From Mesorhizobium huakuii (lineage in GTDB: Bacteria; Pseudomonadota; Alphaproteobacteria; Rhizobiales; Rhizobiaceae): DNA of 64,000 nucleotides. Below are positions 55,778 to 63,741 of this stretch, in pieces. The notes beneath the pieces were generated by a model, which worked only from the letters and a program-made list of their open reading frames with translations, did no database searches and was not told the DNA's origin. The position numbers and the translations under genes are program-made. Location of the stretch: assembly GCF_030160235.1 (NCBI RefSeq), contig NZ_BSNY01000047.1, positions 434,001-498,000 of the forward strand. The letters are read 5' to 3'. The stretch's first letter is position 1. Each line of letters begins with the position of its first letter.

Positions 55778-57031
55778 CTAATGCGCGATGCCGGAGCCGG
55801 CCGCTTCGTCGATCAGCCGTCCGCTGGCGAAGCGATCGAGATCAAAGGGACGGCTGATGTCGTTGTGCTTGCCGGTCGCCAGCAGGTTCGCCAGCAGCGT
55901 CCCGCCGGCGGGAATGGCCTTGAAGCCACCCGTGCCCCAGCCGCAATTGAGGAACAGGTTGGGTAATGGTGATTCACCGATGATCGGCGAGGAGTCCGGC
56001 ACGACGTCGACGATGCCGGCCCACTGCCGCATCAGCTTCAGCTGGCCGAAGATCGGGAACATTTCCAGCAGGCCGGCGATGACGGTTTCCAGCGTCGGCA
56101 GATTGCCGCGCTGCGCATAGGAGGGGACGCGGTCGAGCCCGCCGCCGATGACGATCTCGCCCTTGTCCGACTGGCTGACATAGACGCCGCAGCCTGGCGA
56201 CAGCACCACCGTGTCGAGGATCGGCTTCACCGGCTCGGAGACGCAGGCCTGCAGCGCATAGGAATTGATCGGCAGCCTGAAGCCGGCCTTGGCCGCCAGC
56301 ACCGAGGAGTGGCCGGCCACCGCCATGCCGATGCGCTCCGCGCGGATCGTGCCGCGCGTCGTCTGGACGCCGCGGCAGCGGCCGCCCTCTATGATGAAAT
56401 CGGTGATCTCGCAGTTCTGGATGATGTCGACACCAAGCCGGCTCGCCGCCCGTGCATAGCCCCAGGCGACCGCGTCATGGCGCGCCGTGCCGGCCCTGCC
56501 TTGCCAGATGCCGCCGAAGACGGGGAAACGCGCATCCGGGGAGAAATTATAGATCGGCGCCACGCGCCGCACATCTTCGGGCGAAAACAGCTCCGCATCG
56601 ATGCCGTTGATCTGCATGGCGTTGACGGTGCGCGCGCCGATCTCCATTTCGGCGGTCGAGTGGCAGAGATTGACCATGCCGCGCTGCGACAGCATGACGT
56701 TGTAGTTCAGGTCCTTCGACAGGCCTTCATAGAGCCGGTGCGCCAGCCCGTAGAGCTCGACGCTTTCCGGATAGTAGTAGTTGGAGCGCACCACGGTGGT
56801 GTTGCGGCCGGTGTTGCCGCCGCCGATCCAGCCCTTTTCCAGCACCGCGACCCGGGTGATGCCGTGATTCTTGGCCAGGTAGTAGGCCGTCGCGAGCCCA
56901 TGGCCGCCGCCGCCGATGACGATCGCGTCGTAGGACGGCTTCGGCTCGGGCGAGCGCCATGCCTGCTTCCAGCCGGTCTGGCCGGCCAGACCCTCCTTGA
57001 ACAGCGACAGGGCGGAATAGCGTCTGGTCAT
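55778..57031 (-). CDS. soxB: Sarcosine oxidase beta subunit
   Basis: A 417-residue catalytic flavoprotein that oxidises sarcosine to glycine and formaldehyde (or methylene-tetrahydrofolate), with non-covalent FAD. It has the FAD motif AIVIGGGGHGLATAYYLAKN, the adjoining LEKGWIGGGNTGRNTTVVRS and LNCGWGTGGFKAIPAGG near the C-terminus. The start at 57031 gives the usual TRRYSALSLFKEGLAG; the upstream frame to 57061 is ignored. First gene of soxBDAG, placed 81 bases behind the dimethylglycine dehydrogenase-like gene on the same strand. Confidence 0.96.
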   Translation of the reverse strand: MTRRYSALSLFKEGLAGQTGWKQAWRSPEPKPSYDAIVIGGGGHGLATAYYLAKNHGITRVAVLEKGWIGGGNTGRNTTVVRSNYYYPESVELYGLAHRLYEGLSKDLNYNVMLSQRGMVNLCHSTAEMEIGARTVNAMQINGIDAELFSPEDVRRVAPIYNFSPDARFPVFGGIWQGRAGTARHDAVAWGYARAASRLGVDIIQNCEITDFIIEGGRCRGVQTTRGTIRAERIGMAVAGHSSVLAAKAGFRLPINSYALQACVSEPVKPILDTVVLSPGCGVYVSQSDKGEIVIGGGLDRVPSYAQRGNLPTLETVIAGLLEMFPIFGQLKLMRQWAGIVDVVPDSSPIIGESPLPNLFLNCGWGTGGFKAIPAGGTLLANLLATGKHNDISRPFDLDRFASGRLIDEAAGSGIAH

Positions 57032-57112
57032 GGTGTGCCGGAGGCGCCTGATTTCAGGCAAGGAGCTTGGATCATGGCAGGATCTTCCGCAGGATGGCAG
57101 CGGTTCGTTCGG

Positions 57113-59545
57113 TCATGCCCGCATCGCTTTGCCCAGTGGATCGTAGGGCGACGAAGCGATGACGCGCGCACTTCTTTCGACGCCGACGATATGGGTTGTC
57201 AACTCCGTATCGATGCCCGCCGCACCGCGATCGACAAGCGCCATGGCAAGGCTCTTGCCGATCGTATGGCCATAGCCGCCGGAGGTGACGAAGCCGGCAA
57301 GCTTGCCTCTGTTCCAGACCGGTTCGTAGCCGCTGGCGTCGGCATCCCCGGCGTCGATTTCGAGCGTCACCAGCGTGCGCCCGGCGCCGGTCTTCTGCTC
57401 TTTGAGCGCGGCTTCACGGCCGGTGAAGTCACCCTTTTCGAAAGCGATCCAGCGGTCCATGCCGGTTTCGGCAGGCGTATAGTCCTGGGTGAACTCGCGC
57501 GACCAGATGCCAAGACTCTTTTCGAGCCGCAGCGCGTTCACAGCGCCGAAGCCGTATTCGGTCACGCCGAGGTCGCTGCCTGCCGCCAGCAGCGCGCGGC
57601 GCAGCCCGGCATGCTCATTGGCCTGGCAATGGATCTCGTAGCCGAGCTCGCCGATGACCGAGAGCCGCCCGACCTTGGCCCGCACCAGGCCGACATCGAG
57701 CGTCTTGCAGGCGAGGAAGCCGAAGGCTTCGTGCGAGACATCCTGGTGCGTCAGCCGCTCGAGCAGCCGTCGCGCGTTGGGGCCGGCGAGCGAAAAGCCG
57801 ACGACGGCGTCCGAAATGTCGCGCACGGTGACGCCGTCGCCGAGGTGCTGCTCGAACCAGCGCATATGCCATTGACGCAGATAATAGGACCCCATGATCC
57901 ACCAGGAGCCGTCGCCCCAGTTGAAGACGGTGAGGTCGCCCTTGAGCTTGCCGTTTTCGCCCAGCATCGGCGCGAGTTTGGCGCGGCCGGGCTTGGGCAG
58001 AGCGCAGGCGAGCAGCTGGTCGAGCCACGTCTTCGCTCGCGGTCCTGAGATCTCGTAGCGCGAGAAAGCGGTGATATCGAGCAGGCCAACCCCTTCGCGC
58101 ACCTTGCGGCATTCCTGGCCGACGATATCGAAGGTGTTGGAGCGCTTCAGCGTTGGTGTCTCGACGAAGCCCTGCGGGGCGAAATAGAGCGGCACTTCCA
58201 TGCCCCAGGAATTGCCCCAGCGCGCGCCGGCGGCCTCCATGGCGTCATGCGCGCCGGCCGTCTTCAACGGCCGTCCCGCCGGCAATTGCTCGTTGGGATA
58301 GCTCATGACGAAACGGCGCGAATAGAACTGCCCGGTCGTCTGCTTGATGTATTCGCGGTTGGAGGCGAAGTCGCCGTAGCGGGCGATGTCCATGCCGAAG
58401 ACGTCGGCTTCCGGCTCGCCATGGATCATCCACTCGGCGAGCGACTTGCCGACGCCGCCGCCTTGCAGGAAGCCGGCCATGACGCCGCAGGCCACCCAAT
58501 AATTGGGAACGCCGCGCACCGGGCCGACCAGCGGATTGCCGTCGGGCGAGAAGGTGAAGGCGCCATTCACCCAGCGCTTGATGCCGGCCGTCTCCAGGCA
58601 GGGATAGCGGCTGAAGCCGAGCGCCAGTTCGTTGGCGATACGGTCGGTATCCTCCTGGATCAGCTCGATGCCGTAGTTCCACGGCGCGCCGTCCATGTTC
58701 CAGTGCTTGTGGTTGATTTCGTAGATCCCGAGCAGCAGGCCTTTCTGCTCCTGGCGCATATAGGTGAAGCCTTCGAGGTCGACGATCAGCGGCAATTCCC
58801 GGTCGAGCGCCTGGATCTCGGGCAGCGCCTCGGTGACGAGGTAGTGATGCTCCATCGGAGAAACCGGCAGGTCGATGCCGGCCATCCGGCCGACCTGCTT
58901 GGCCCACAATCCGCCGGCATTGACGACGTGCTCGGCAATGACAGTGCCTTTCTCGGCAATGACAGTGCCTTTCTCGGTGACCACGTCCCAGCTGCCGTCG
59001 GCGCGGCGGTTCAGCTCCAGCACACGGTTGTGCTCGATGATCTCGGCGCCGCGCTTCCTTGCCGCCTTGGCGTAGGCATGGACGACGCCCGAGGGGTCGA
59101 TATGGCCCTCGCGCGCCGCGTAGAGGCCGCCCAGCATGCCGTCGGTGTTGAGGATCGGGCAGCGTTGCCGGATTTCTTCGACGCCGACCAGATGGACATC
59201 GTCGATGCCCATGGTCTGGAAGATGCGGTAGGAGGCCTTCAACCATTCCCAGCGTTCCGGCGCCGACGCGACCGAGATGCCGCCGGTCATATGCATGCCG
59301 ATGTTCTGACCCGACTCTTTCTCGACCTCCGACAACAGGTCGATCGTATAGGCCTGCAGCGCGGCGATGTTGGGATCGGCGTTCAGCGCATGGAAACCGC
59401 CGGCCGCGTGCCAGCTCGACCCGGCGGTCAACACCTCGCGTTCGATCAGCGCGACATCGCTCCAGCCGAACTTCGCCAGGTGGTAGAGCACCGAAGTCCC
59501 AACCACGCCGCCGCCGATTACGATCGCCCTGTATTGGGATTTCAT
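57113..59545 (-). CDS. Dimethylglycine/sarcosine dehydrogenase-like flavoprotein with GcvT domain
   Basis: An 810-residue protein. The N-terminal half is a DAO-type FAD domain (IVIGGGVVGTSVLYHLAKFG, then EREVLTAGSSWHAAGGFHAL). SSWHAAGG holds the histidine that binds FAD covalently in the dimethylglycine dehydrogenase family. The C-terminal half is a GcvT-type folate-binding domain (DISDAVVGFSLAGPNARRLL, ESGFVTSGGYGHTIG-like end). It should demethylate an N-methyl amino acid with tetrahydrofolate as acceptor. A 21-bp tandem duplication (58931-58972) adds seven residues in the FAD domain. ATG at 59545 is preferred; one at 59560 is possible. It is upstream of soxBDAG on the same strand. Confidence 0.9.
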   Translation of the reverse strand: MKSQYRAIVIGGGVVGTSVLYHLAKFGWSDVALIEREVLTAGSSWHAAGGFHALNADPNIAALQAYTIDLLSEVEKESGQNIGMHMTGGISVASAPERWEWLKASYRIFQTMGIDDVHLVGVEEIRQRCPILNTDGMLGGLYAAREGHIDPSGVVHAYAKAARKRGAEIIEHNRVLELNRRADGSWDVVTEKGTVIAEKGTVIAEHVVNAGGLWAKQVGRMAGIDLPVSPMEHHYLVTEALPEIQALDRELPLIVDLEGFTYMRQEQKGLLLGIYEINHKHWNMDGAPWNYGIELIQEDTDRIANELALGFSRYPCLETAGIKRWVNGAFTFSPDGNPLVGPVRGVPNYWVACGVMAGFLQGGGVGKSLAEWMIHGEPEADVFGMDIARYGDFASNREYIKQTTGQFYSRRFVMSYPNEQLPAGRPLKTAGAHDAMEAAGARWGNSWGMEVPLYFAPQGFVETPTLKRSNTFDIVGQECRKVREGVGLLDITAFSRYEISGPRAKTWLDQLLACALPKPGRAKLAPMLGENGKLKGDLTVFNWGDGSWWIMGSYYLRQWHMRWFEQHLGDGVTVRDISDAVVGFSLAGPNARRLLERLTHQDVSHEAFGFLACKTLDVGLVRAKVGRLSVIGELGYEIHCQANEHAGLRRALLAAGSDLGVTEYGFGAVNALRLEKSLGIWSREFTQDYTPAETGMDRWIAFEKGDFTGREAALKEQKTGAGRTLVTLEIDAGDADASGYEPVWNRGKLAGFVTSGGYGHTIGKSLAMALVDRGAAGIDTELTTHIVGVERSARVIASSPYDPLGKAMRA
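58931..58972 (-). repeat. 21-bp in-frame tandem duplication inside the flavoprotein gene
   Basis: The 21-base unit CTCGGCAATGACAGTGCC plus TTT occurs twice, back to back and identical, followed by CTCGG of a third start. In the protein this makes EKGTVIAEKGTVIAEH, a duplicated EKGTVIA. Identity of both copies points to a recent slippage event that kept the frame. Confidence 0.95.
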
Positions 59546-59587
59546 CTTGCCGCACTCCATCGGGTTATGGCGGCGCAACCTAGCGGC

Positions 59588-59617
59588 ATTGTACACATGT
59601 GTCTAGCACGTTGCTAG
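59588..59617 (-). promoter_or_regulatory. Candidate promoter and operator of the demethylation genes
   Basis: Two adjoining palindromes lie 43 bases upstream of the flavoprotein start: ACACATGTGT (59593-59602) and CTAGCA-CGT-TGCTAG (59603-59617). On the minus strand a TACAAT hexamer (59593-59588) would be the -10 box, so the first palindrome sits in the spacer and the second over the -35 region. That geometry fits repression by the TetR-type regulator encoded just upstream. Confidence 0.5.
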
Positions 59618-59714
59618 GTTGGCCCGGAGCAGGCTGGCGTGCTGGCTATGGGGGTGGATGCCCTACGGACCGCGTCCAGAAAACTGCCACGTCAAGTCGG
59701 CCGGTGACTACCGT

Positions 59715-60374
59715 CTACCGTTTTCCGGAAAGCGTCTTCTCGACGTATCGCGCGAAGTCCTCGACATCTTCTGCCGGAGGCTCCTGGCCGGTGAAGCTGC
59801 GCAGGTAGGAGGCGACGTGCGTGAGACGGGTGCTCATCGGCTCGTTGAGCTCAAGTGAGTAGTAGCCGATCTGCATGAAATAGAGGACGCGAGCGCGCAC
59901 GAATGCGTCCTCTTCCTCATAGCCATGACGCTTGAACATGTCGCGTATGGCATTGACGCGCTCTTCGTCGGCCTCGTCCAGCGCGCGCCGGATGGCGGGT
60001 GAGCGCCGGGCCCAGGCCCTGATCGCGAAGTCCAGCCGGGGATCGAACAGCCTTTCGTCCACCCAGCATTCGAAGATGCTCATCACGCCGCGGATGACGG
60101 TCGCGGAAGGTCGCGAAGCGCGCTCGACGATAAATCTTGTATTGGTCTGCCGCCAATAGTCCAGCAACTGGTCGAGCAGATCCTGTCGGCTTTTGAAATA
60201 CCAGTAGAAGCTGGACCGCGAGACATCGAGCTGCTGGCCAAGCGTCAGCACCCGGACGCGCTCGACGCCGTCCGAGATCAGCGTTTCAAGCGCCAGCTTC
60301 AGCCAGTCTTCACGCGTGGCCTTGATGTTGCCGGTGGCGCCGGCGCGCTGGATCGTCGTTTCGAGTGCTGCCAT
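59715..60374 (-). CDS. TetR-family transcriptional regulator
   Basis: A 219-residue regulator. The DNA-binding domain includes DWLKLALETLISDGVERVRV, then LTLGQQLDVSRSSFYWYFKS, a standard helix-turn-helix ending in SFYWYF. The C-terminal ligand domain is helical. The start at 60374 (MAALETTIQRAG) is preferred to the upstream codon at 60392. It lies upstream of the flavoprotein gene on the same strand, with the double palindrome between them, and is divergent from the aldehyde dehydrogenase gene. It probably controls one or both of these units. The ligand may be a methylated amine, by context. Confidence 0.92.
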   Translation of the reverse strand: MAALETTIQRAGATGNIKATREDWLKLALETLISDGVERVRVLTLGQQLDVSRSSFYWYFKSRQDLLDQLLDYWRQTNTRFIVERASRPSATVIRGVMSIFECWVDERLFDPRLDFAIRAWARRSPAIRRALDEADEERVNAIRDMFKRHGYEEEDAFVRARVLYFMQIGYYSLELNEPMSTRLTHVASYLRSFTGQEPPAEDVEDFARYVEKTLSGKR

Positions 60375-60548
60375 CTGTACGACGCATGACACGCCGCATC
60401 AGCCAAATCAAGGCTATGGACATAGGCGTGCAGGGCAATTCGCCTGGTCGGGAATAGCGCTCTGCGGATACCGGCTGGGCTGACTGCAACGGCTGACCCG
60501 GGGACTTTTGTCGCGGCTGTTCGACCAGTGCGTGCTTTCCCACAAGGC

Positions 60549-60568
60549 ATTTGTCTGGCAAATACCAG
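60549..60568. promoter_or_regulatory. Weak inverted repeats before the aldehyde dehydrogenase gene
   Basis: ATTTG-TCTGG-CAAAT (60549-60563) and the interlocked CTGG-CAAATA-CCAG (60555-60568) are short inverted repeats 47 bases before the start. The arms are only 5 and 4 bp, so chance is possible. The remainder of the 240-base divergent gap shows nothing else that I can name. Confidence 0.25.
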
Positions 60569-60614
60569 TTCACACAGATGCCGCCGCGCGGCCAACCAGC
60601 AGGAAAGACCAGAT

Positions 60615-62054
60615 ATGGCACAGTTTCGAAAGAACCTCATCGATGGCGAATGGGTCGGCGATGCCGGCTCCCGCAACATCAACCCATCGGATACCGGCGA
60701 CGTCGTCGGCGAATATGCCTCGGCGGGGATCGAACAGGCCAAGCAGGCAATCGCGGCGGCCAAGGCCGCGTTTCCCTCATGGTCCCGCTCCGGTCCATTG
60801 GCCCGCCACGCGGTGCTGAAAAAGGCGTCCGACGAGATCATGGCGCGCAAGGACGAGATCGGCCGCAATCTCGCGCGTGAGGAAGGCAAGACGCTGGCCG
60901 AAGGCATTGGCGAGACCATCCGCGCCGCCCAGATATTCGATTTCTTTGCCGGCGAAACATTGCGCCTGACCGGAGAGATGGTGCCGAGCGTGCGGCCGGG
61001 CGTCGGCGTCGAGATCACCCGCGAGGCTGTCGGCGTGGTCGGCATCATCACGCCGTGGAATTTCCCCATCGCCATCCCGGCCTGGAAGATCGCGCCGGCG
61101 CTCGCCCATGGCAACACCATTGTCTTCAAGCCGGCCGAGCTGGTTCCGGAGAGCGCCTGGTCCATCGTCGACATCCTGCACCGCGCCGGCCTGCCCAAGG
61201 GCGTGCTCAACCTGGTCATGGGCAAGGGCTCGGTCGTCGGCCAGGCGATGCTTGACAGCCCCGACATCAATGCCATCACCTTCACCGGCTCGGTCGGCAC
61301 GGGAAAACGCGTCGCCGCCGCAAGCATCGAGCACATGCGCAAGTTTCAGCTCGAAATGGGCGGCAAGAACCCGCTGGTCGTACTCGACGACGCCGATCTT
61401 GCGGTCGCCGTCGATTGCGCGCTCAACGGCGCCTTCTTCTCGACCGGCCAGCGCTGCACCGCCTCGTCCAGGCTGATCGTGACCGAAGGTATCCATGACC
61501 GTTTCGTCGATGCGCTCAAGGAGCGGATGAGCAAGCTGGTGATTGGCGATGCGCTCGATGCGCAGACCCAGATCGGCCCGGTCGTCGACGCGACCCAATT
61601 GAAGCAGGACGAGGATTATATCGCCATCGGCGTCAGGGAAGGCGCCACGCTCGCCTTCGGCGGCGAACGGCTCGACCGCAAGACGCCCGGCTTCTATCTC
61701 AGCCCGGCCCTGCTGACCGAAGCCACCAATGCCATGCGCAGCTCGCGCGAGGAGATTTTCGGCCCGGTCGCCAGCGTCATCCGCGTCAAGGATTATGACG
61801 AGGCGCTTGCCGTCGCCAACGACACGCCTTTCGGGCTCACCTCGGGCATCTGCACCACGAGCCTCAAGCATGCCACGCATTTCAAGCGCAATTCGGAAGC
61901 CGGCATGGTGATGGTCAACCTGCCGACGGCGGGCGTCGATTTCCATGTTCCCTTCGGCGGCCGCAAGGGCTCGAGCTATGGCCCGCGCGAACAGGGCCGC
62001 TACGCCATGGAGTTCTACACCACGGTGAAGACCGCCTATACATTCGCAGGCTGA
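60615..62054 (+). CDS. NAD(P)-dependent aldehyde dehydrogenase, ketoglutarate-semialdehyde type
   Basis: A 479-residue aldehyde dehydrogenase. It has the cofactor/oxyanion segment ITPWNFPIAIPAWKIAPALA, the FTGSVGTGKRVAA loop, the general base in QLEMGGKNPLVVLDDADLAV, and the nucleophile Cys281 in STGQRCTASSRL. The end, TAGVDFHVPFGGRKGSSYGP followed by REQGRYA, resembles alpha-ketoglutaric semialdehyde dehydrogenases of sugar-acid and hydroxyproline pathways. ATG at 60615 follows AGGAAAG; the frame is open upstream without support. Its link to the adjacent demethylation genes is unclear; it could act on a semialdehyde derived from another pathway sharing the TetR regulator. Confidence 0.9.
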   Translation: MAQFRKNLIDGEWVGDAGSRNINPSDTGDVVGEYASAGIEQAKQAIAAAKAAFPSWSRSGPLARHAVLKKASDEIMARKDEIGRNLAREEGKTLAEGIGETIRAAQIFDFFAGETLRLTGEMVPSVRPGVGVEITREAVGVVGIITPWNFPIAIPAWKIAPALAHGNTIVFKPAELVPESAWSIVDILHRAGLPKGVLNLVMGKGSVVGQAMLDSPDINAITFTGSVGTGKRVAAASIEHMRKFQLEMGGKNPLVVLDDADLAVAVDCALNGAFFSTGQRCTASSRLIVTEGIHDRFVDALKERMSKLVIGDALDAQTQIGPVVDATQLKQDEDYIAIGVREGATLAFGGERLDRKTPGFYLSPALLTEATNAMRSSREEIFGPVASVIRVKDYDEALAVANDTPFGLTSGICTTSLKHATHFKRNSEAGMVMVNLPTAGVDFHVPFGGRKGSSYGPREQGRYAMEFYTTVKTAYTFAG

Positions 62055-62108
62055 TCGGGCGCCGGCCTGCCAGGCCGGCGAACCTTCACCGGGAATCGGC
62101 ATGAGGCG

Positions 62109-62684
62109 ATGACATTGCAGGATCTGACCTGGCTCAACCCGCCGCCGCATCACGCCATCGACGGCGATGCGGTGCGCGTGCGCACCGGCAAGGAGACCGA
62201 TTTCTGGCGCGAGACCTTCTACGGTTTCTGGCGTGACAACGGCCATTTCCTGCATCGGCCGGTCGAGGGCGATTTCACCGCCGAAGTCACCGTCAAGGGC
62301 GACTACAAGGTGCTCTATGACCAGGCCGGACTGATGGTCCGGCTCAGCGAAACGCACTGGATCAAGGCCGGCATCGAATACACCGACGGCCTTGCCTATT
62401 TCTCCGTCGTCGTCACCAACGACACATCGGACTGGTCGCTGGTCGCCATTCATGCCGGTCCGAACGGCGTCAGCATCCGCCTGACCCGCCACGGCGAGGC
62501 GATCCGCGTCCAGTATCTCGACGCTTCGGACGGTCACTGGAAGCCGGTGCGGCTCGCCTATTTCCCGATCTCGAAGACCGTCGATGTCGGCATGATGTGC
62601 TGTTCGCCGCAGCGCGAGGGCTTCGAGGTCACATTCTCCGGATTTTCGGTCGGCCCGCCGATTTCACGGGAACTCCACGACTGA
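62109..62684 (+). CDS. DUF1349 domain protein
   Basis: A 191-residue cytoplasmic protein that covers the whole DUF1349 family (beta-sandwich, concanavalin-like). Family landmarks are TGKETDFWRETFYGFWRDNG, DQAGLMVRLSETHWIKAGIE and MMCCSPQREGFEVTFSGF. The biochemical function of the family is unsettled; carbohydrate binding has been suggested from the fold. It starts 54 bases after the aldehyde dehydrogenase, behind a small GC-rich hairpin (GCCGGCCT/AGGCCGGC), and is probably in the same transcript. Confidence 0.88.
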   Translation: MTLQDLTWLNPPPHHAIDGDAVRVRTGKETDFWRETFYGFWRDNGHFLHRPVEGDFTAEVTVKGDYKVLYDQAGLMVRLSETHWIKAGIEYTDGLAYFSVVVTNDTSDWSLVAIHAGPNGVSIRLTRHGEAIRVQYLDASDGHWKPVRLAYFPISKTVDVGMMCCSPQREGFEVTFSGFSVGPPISRELHD

Positions 62685-62742
62685 CGTTCCGGCCGGGACC
62701 GGGACATTGCGGCCGCGATGGTGTCTGGGCTAAGCGTTGCCG

Positions 62743-63741
62743 ATGGGCATGTCGCGTTGGCGGGCAAAACTCAAAAAGGCGGTCCGTTCCGGGGCGCTGA
62801 GATTTCTCGGCGTTCCTCCCGTGCTGTGGTCGCAAGGCATCGCTCACTTCTGCGATTTCGCCGGACCCGATTGGTATCGCAACGCGCCGACCGAATCGAC
62901 GCAGAGCGAGGCCTTCTTCCGCGACCATTACAGTGGCGCGCACGGCATCGTCTGGGTGCGGCTGAGCACATTGGCCAGGGACCGGCGAAACTGCGACCTC
63001 GATACGTTCGCCCGGGTCGTCTTGCCGACCATCAAGGCTCCCTTCATCCTGCTGACGACCGACGGCGATGCCTCGGTGCCGTCGGACCTGGCGCAGGACA
63101 CGGTCGGGCGGCTTCTCGCCAACCCCTATCTGGTGTCCTGGTACAGCCAGAACTGCGATGGCGTTCATCTCCGGATCAAACCGTTTCCGATCGGGCTGGA
63201 CCTCCATACGCCACGCTCGCTTGCGACGCCCGCCGGCCTGGTGCGGCAACTGCAAACCTTGCGCTACCGGCAAGGCAGCGCGGATCGCCGTCAGCCCAGG
63301 ATATTCTGCGATTTCAGCGTCAGCAGCGGCTCGAGCGAGCGTCGGGAATTGCTTGAGGCCCTGGACGGATGCCCGCATGTCGACTTCCTGAAAAGACGTG
63401 TTTCGCAGCGCGGCATCTGGCAGCTGTATTCGCAATATCCGCTCGTGCTTTCGACCACGGGAAACGGCCTCGACTGTCACCGCACATGGGAGCTGCTCTA
63501 TCTCGGCTGTATCGTGGTGACCAAGACCTCGCCGCTCGACCCTCTCTACGAGGGCCTGCCGGTCATCATTGTCGACGATTGGCACGAGGTCAGGGATCCG
63601 GAAGCACCACAGCGCTGGATCGGCAAAGTCGCGCATCTGACGGAGCGGGAATATCTGTGGCGACGTCTGAGGCCACAGGCCTATCTGGAGCCCCTCAGGC
63701 AGGAACTTCGGCAGGCCGCCGCTTCACCAGGGAACGTGTAG
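62743..63741 (+). CDS. Exostosin-like putative glycosyltransferase
   Basis: About 332 residues, no signal peptide or membrane helix. The C-terminal part TTGNGLDCHRTWELLYLGCI followed by VVTKTSPLDPLYEGLPV resembles the sugar-nucleotide-binding end of exostosin/GT47-type and related bacterial polysaccharide enzymes. The N-terminal half (FCDFAGPDWYRNAPTESTQS) is not recognised. The start is uncertain: ATG at 62743 or 62749, or TTG at 62737. It runs into a convergent GT62-like gene, overlapping it by 18 bases. Together they suggest the edge of a surface-polysaccharide locus. Confidence 0.6.
   Translation: MGMSRWRAKLKKAVRSGALRFLGVPPVLWSQGIAHFCDFAGPDWYRNAPTESTQSEAFFRDHYSGAHGIVWVRLSTLARDRRNCDLDTFARVVLPTIKAPFILLTTDGDASVPSDLAQDTVGRLLANPYLVSWYSQNCDGVHLRIKPFPIGLDLHTPRSLATPAGLVRQLQTLRYRQGSADRRQPRIFCDFSVSSGSSERRELLEALDGCPHVDFLKRRVSQRGIWQLYSQYPLVLSTTGNGLDCHRTWELLYLGCIVVTKTSPLDPLYEGLPVIIVDDWHEVRDPEAPQRWIGKVAHLTEREYLWRRLRPQAYLEPLRQELRQAAASPGNV

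Noticed and set aside
62743-63741. Reading the exostosin-like gene as part of the aldehyde dehydrogenase operon
   Set aside because: The gap and change of theme (surface sugar enzymes) argue against it; no overlap or shared control element is visible.
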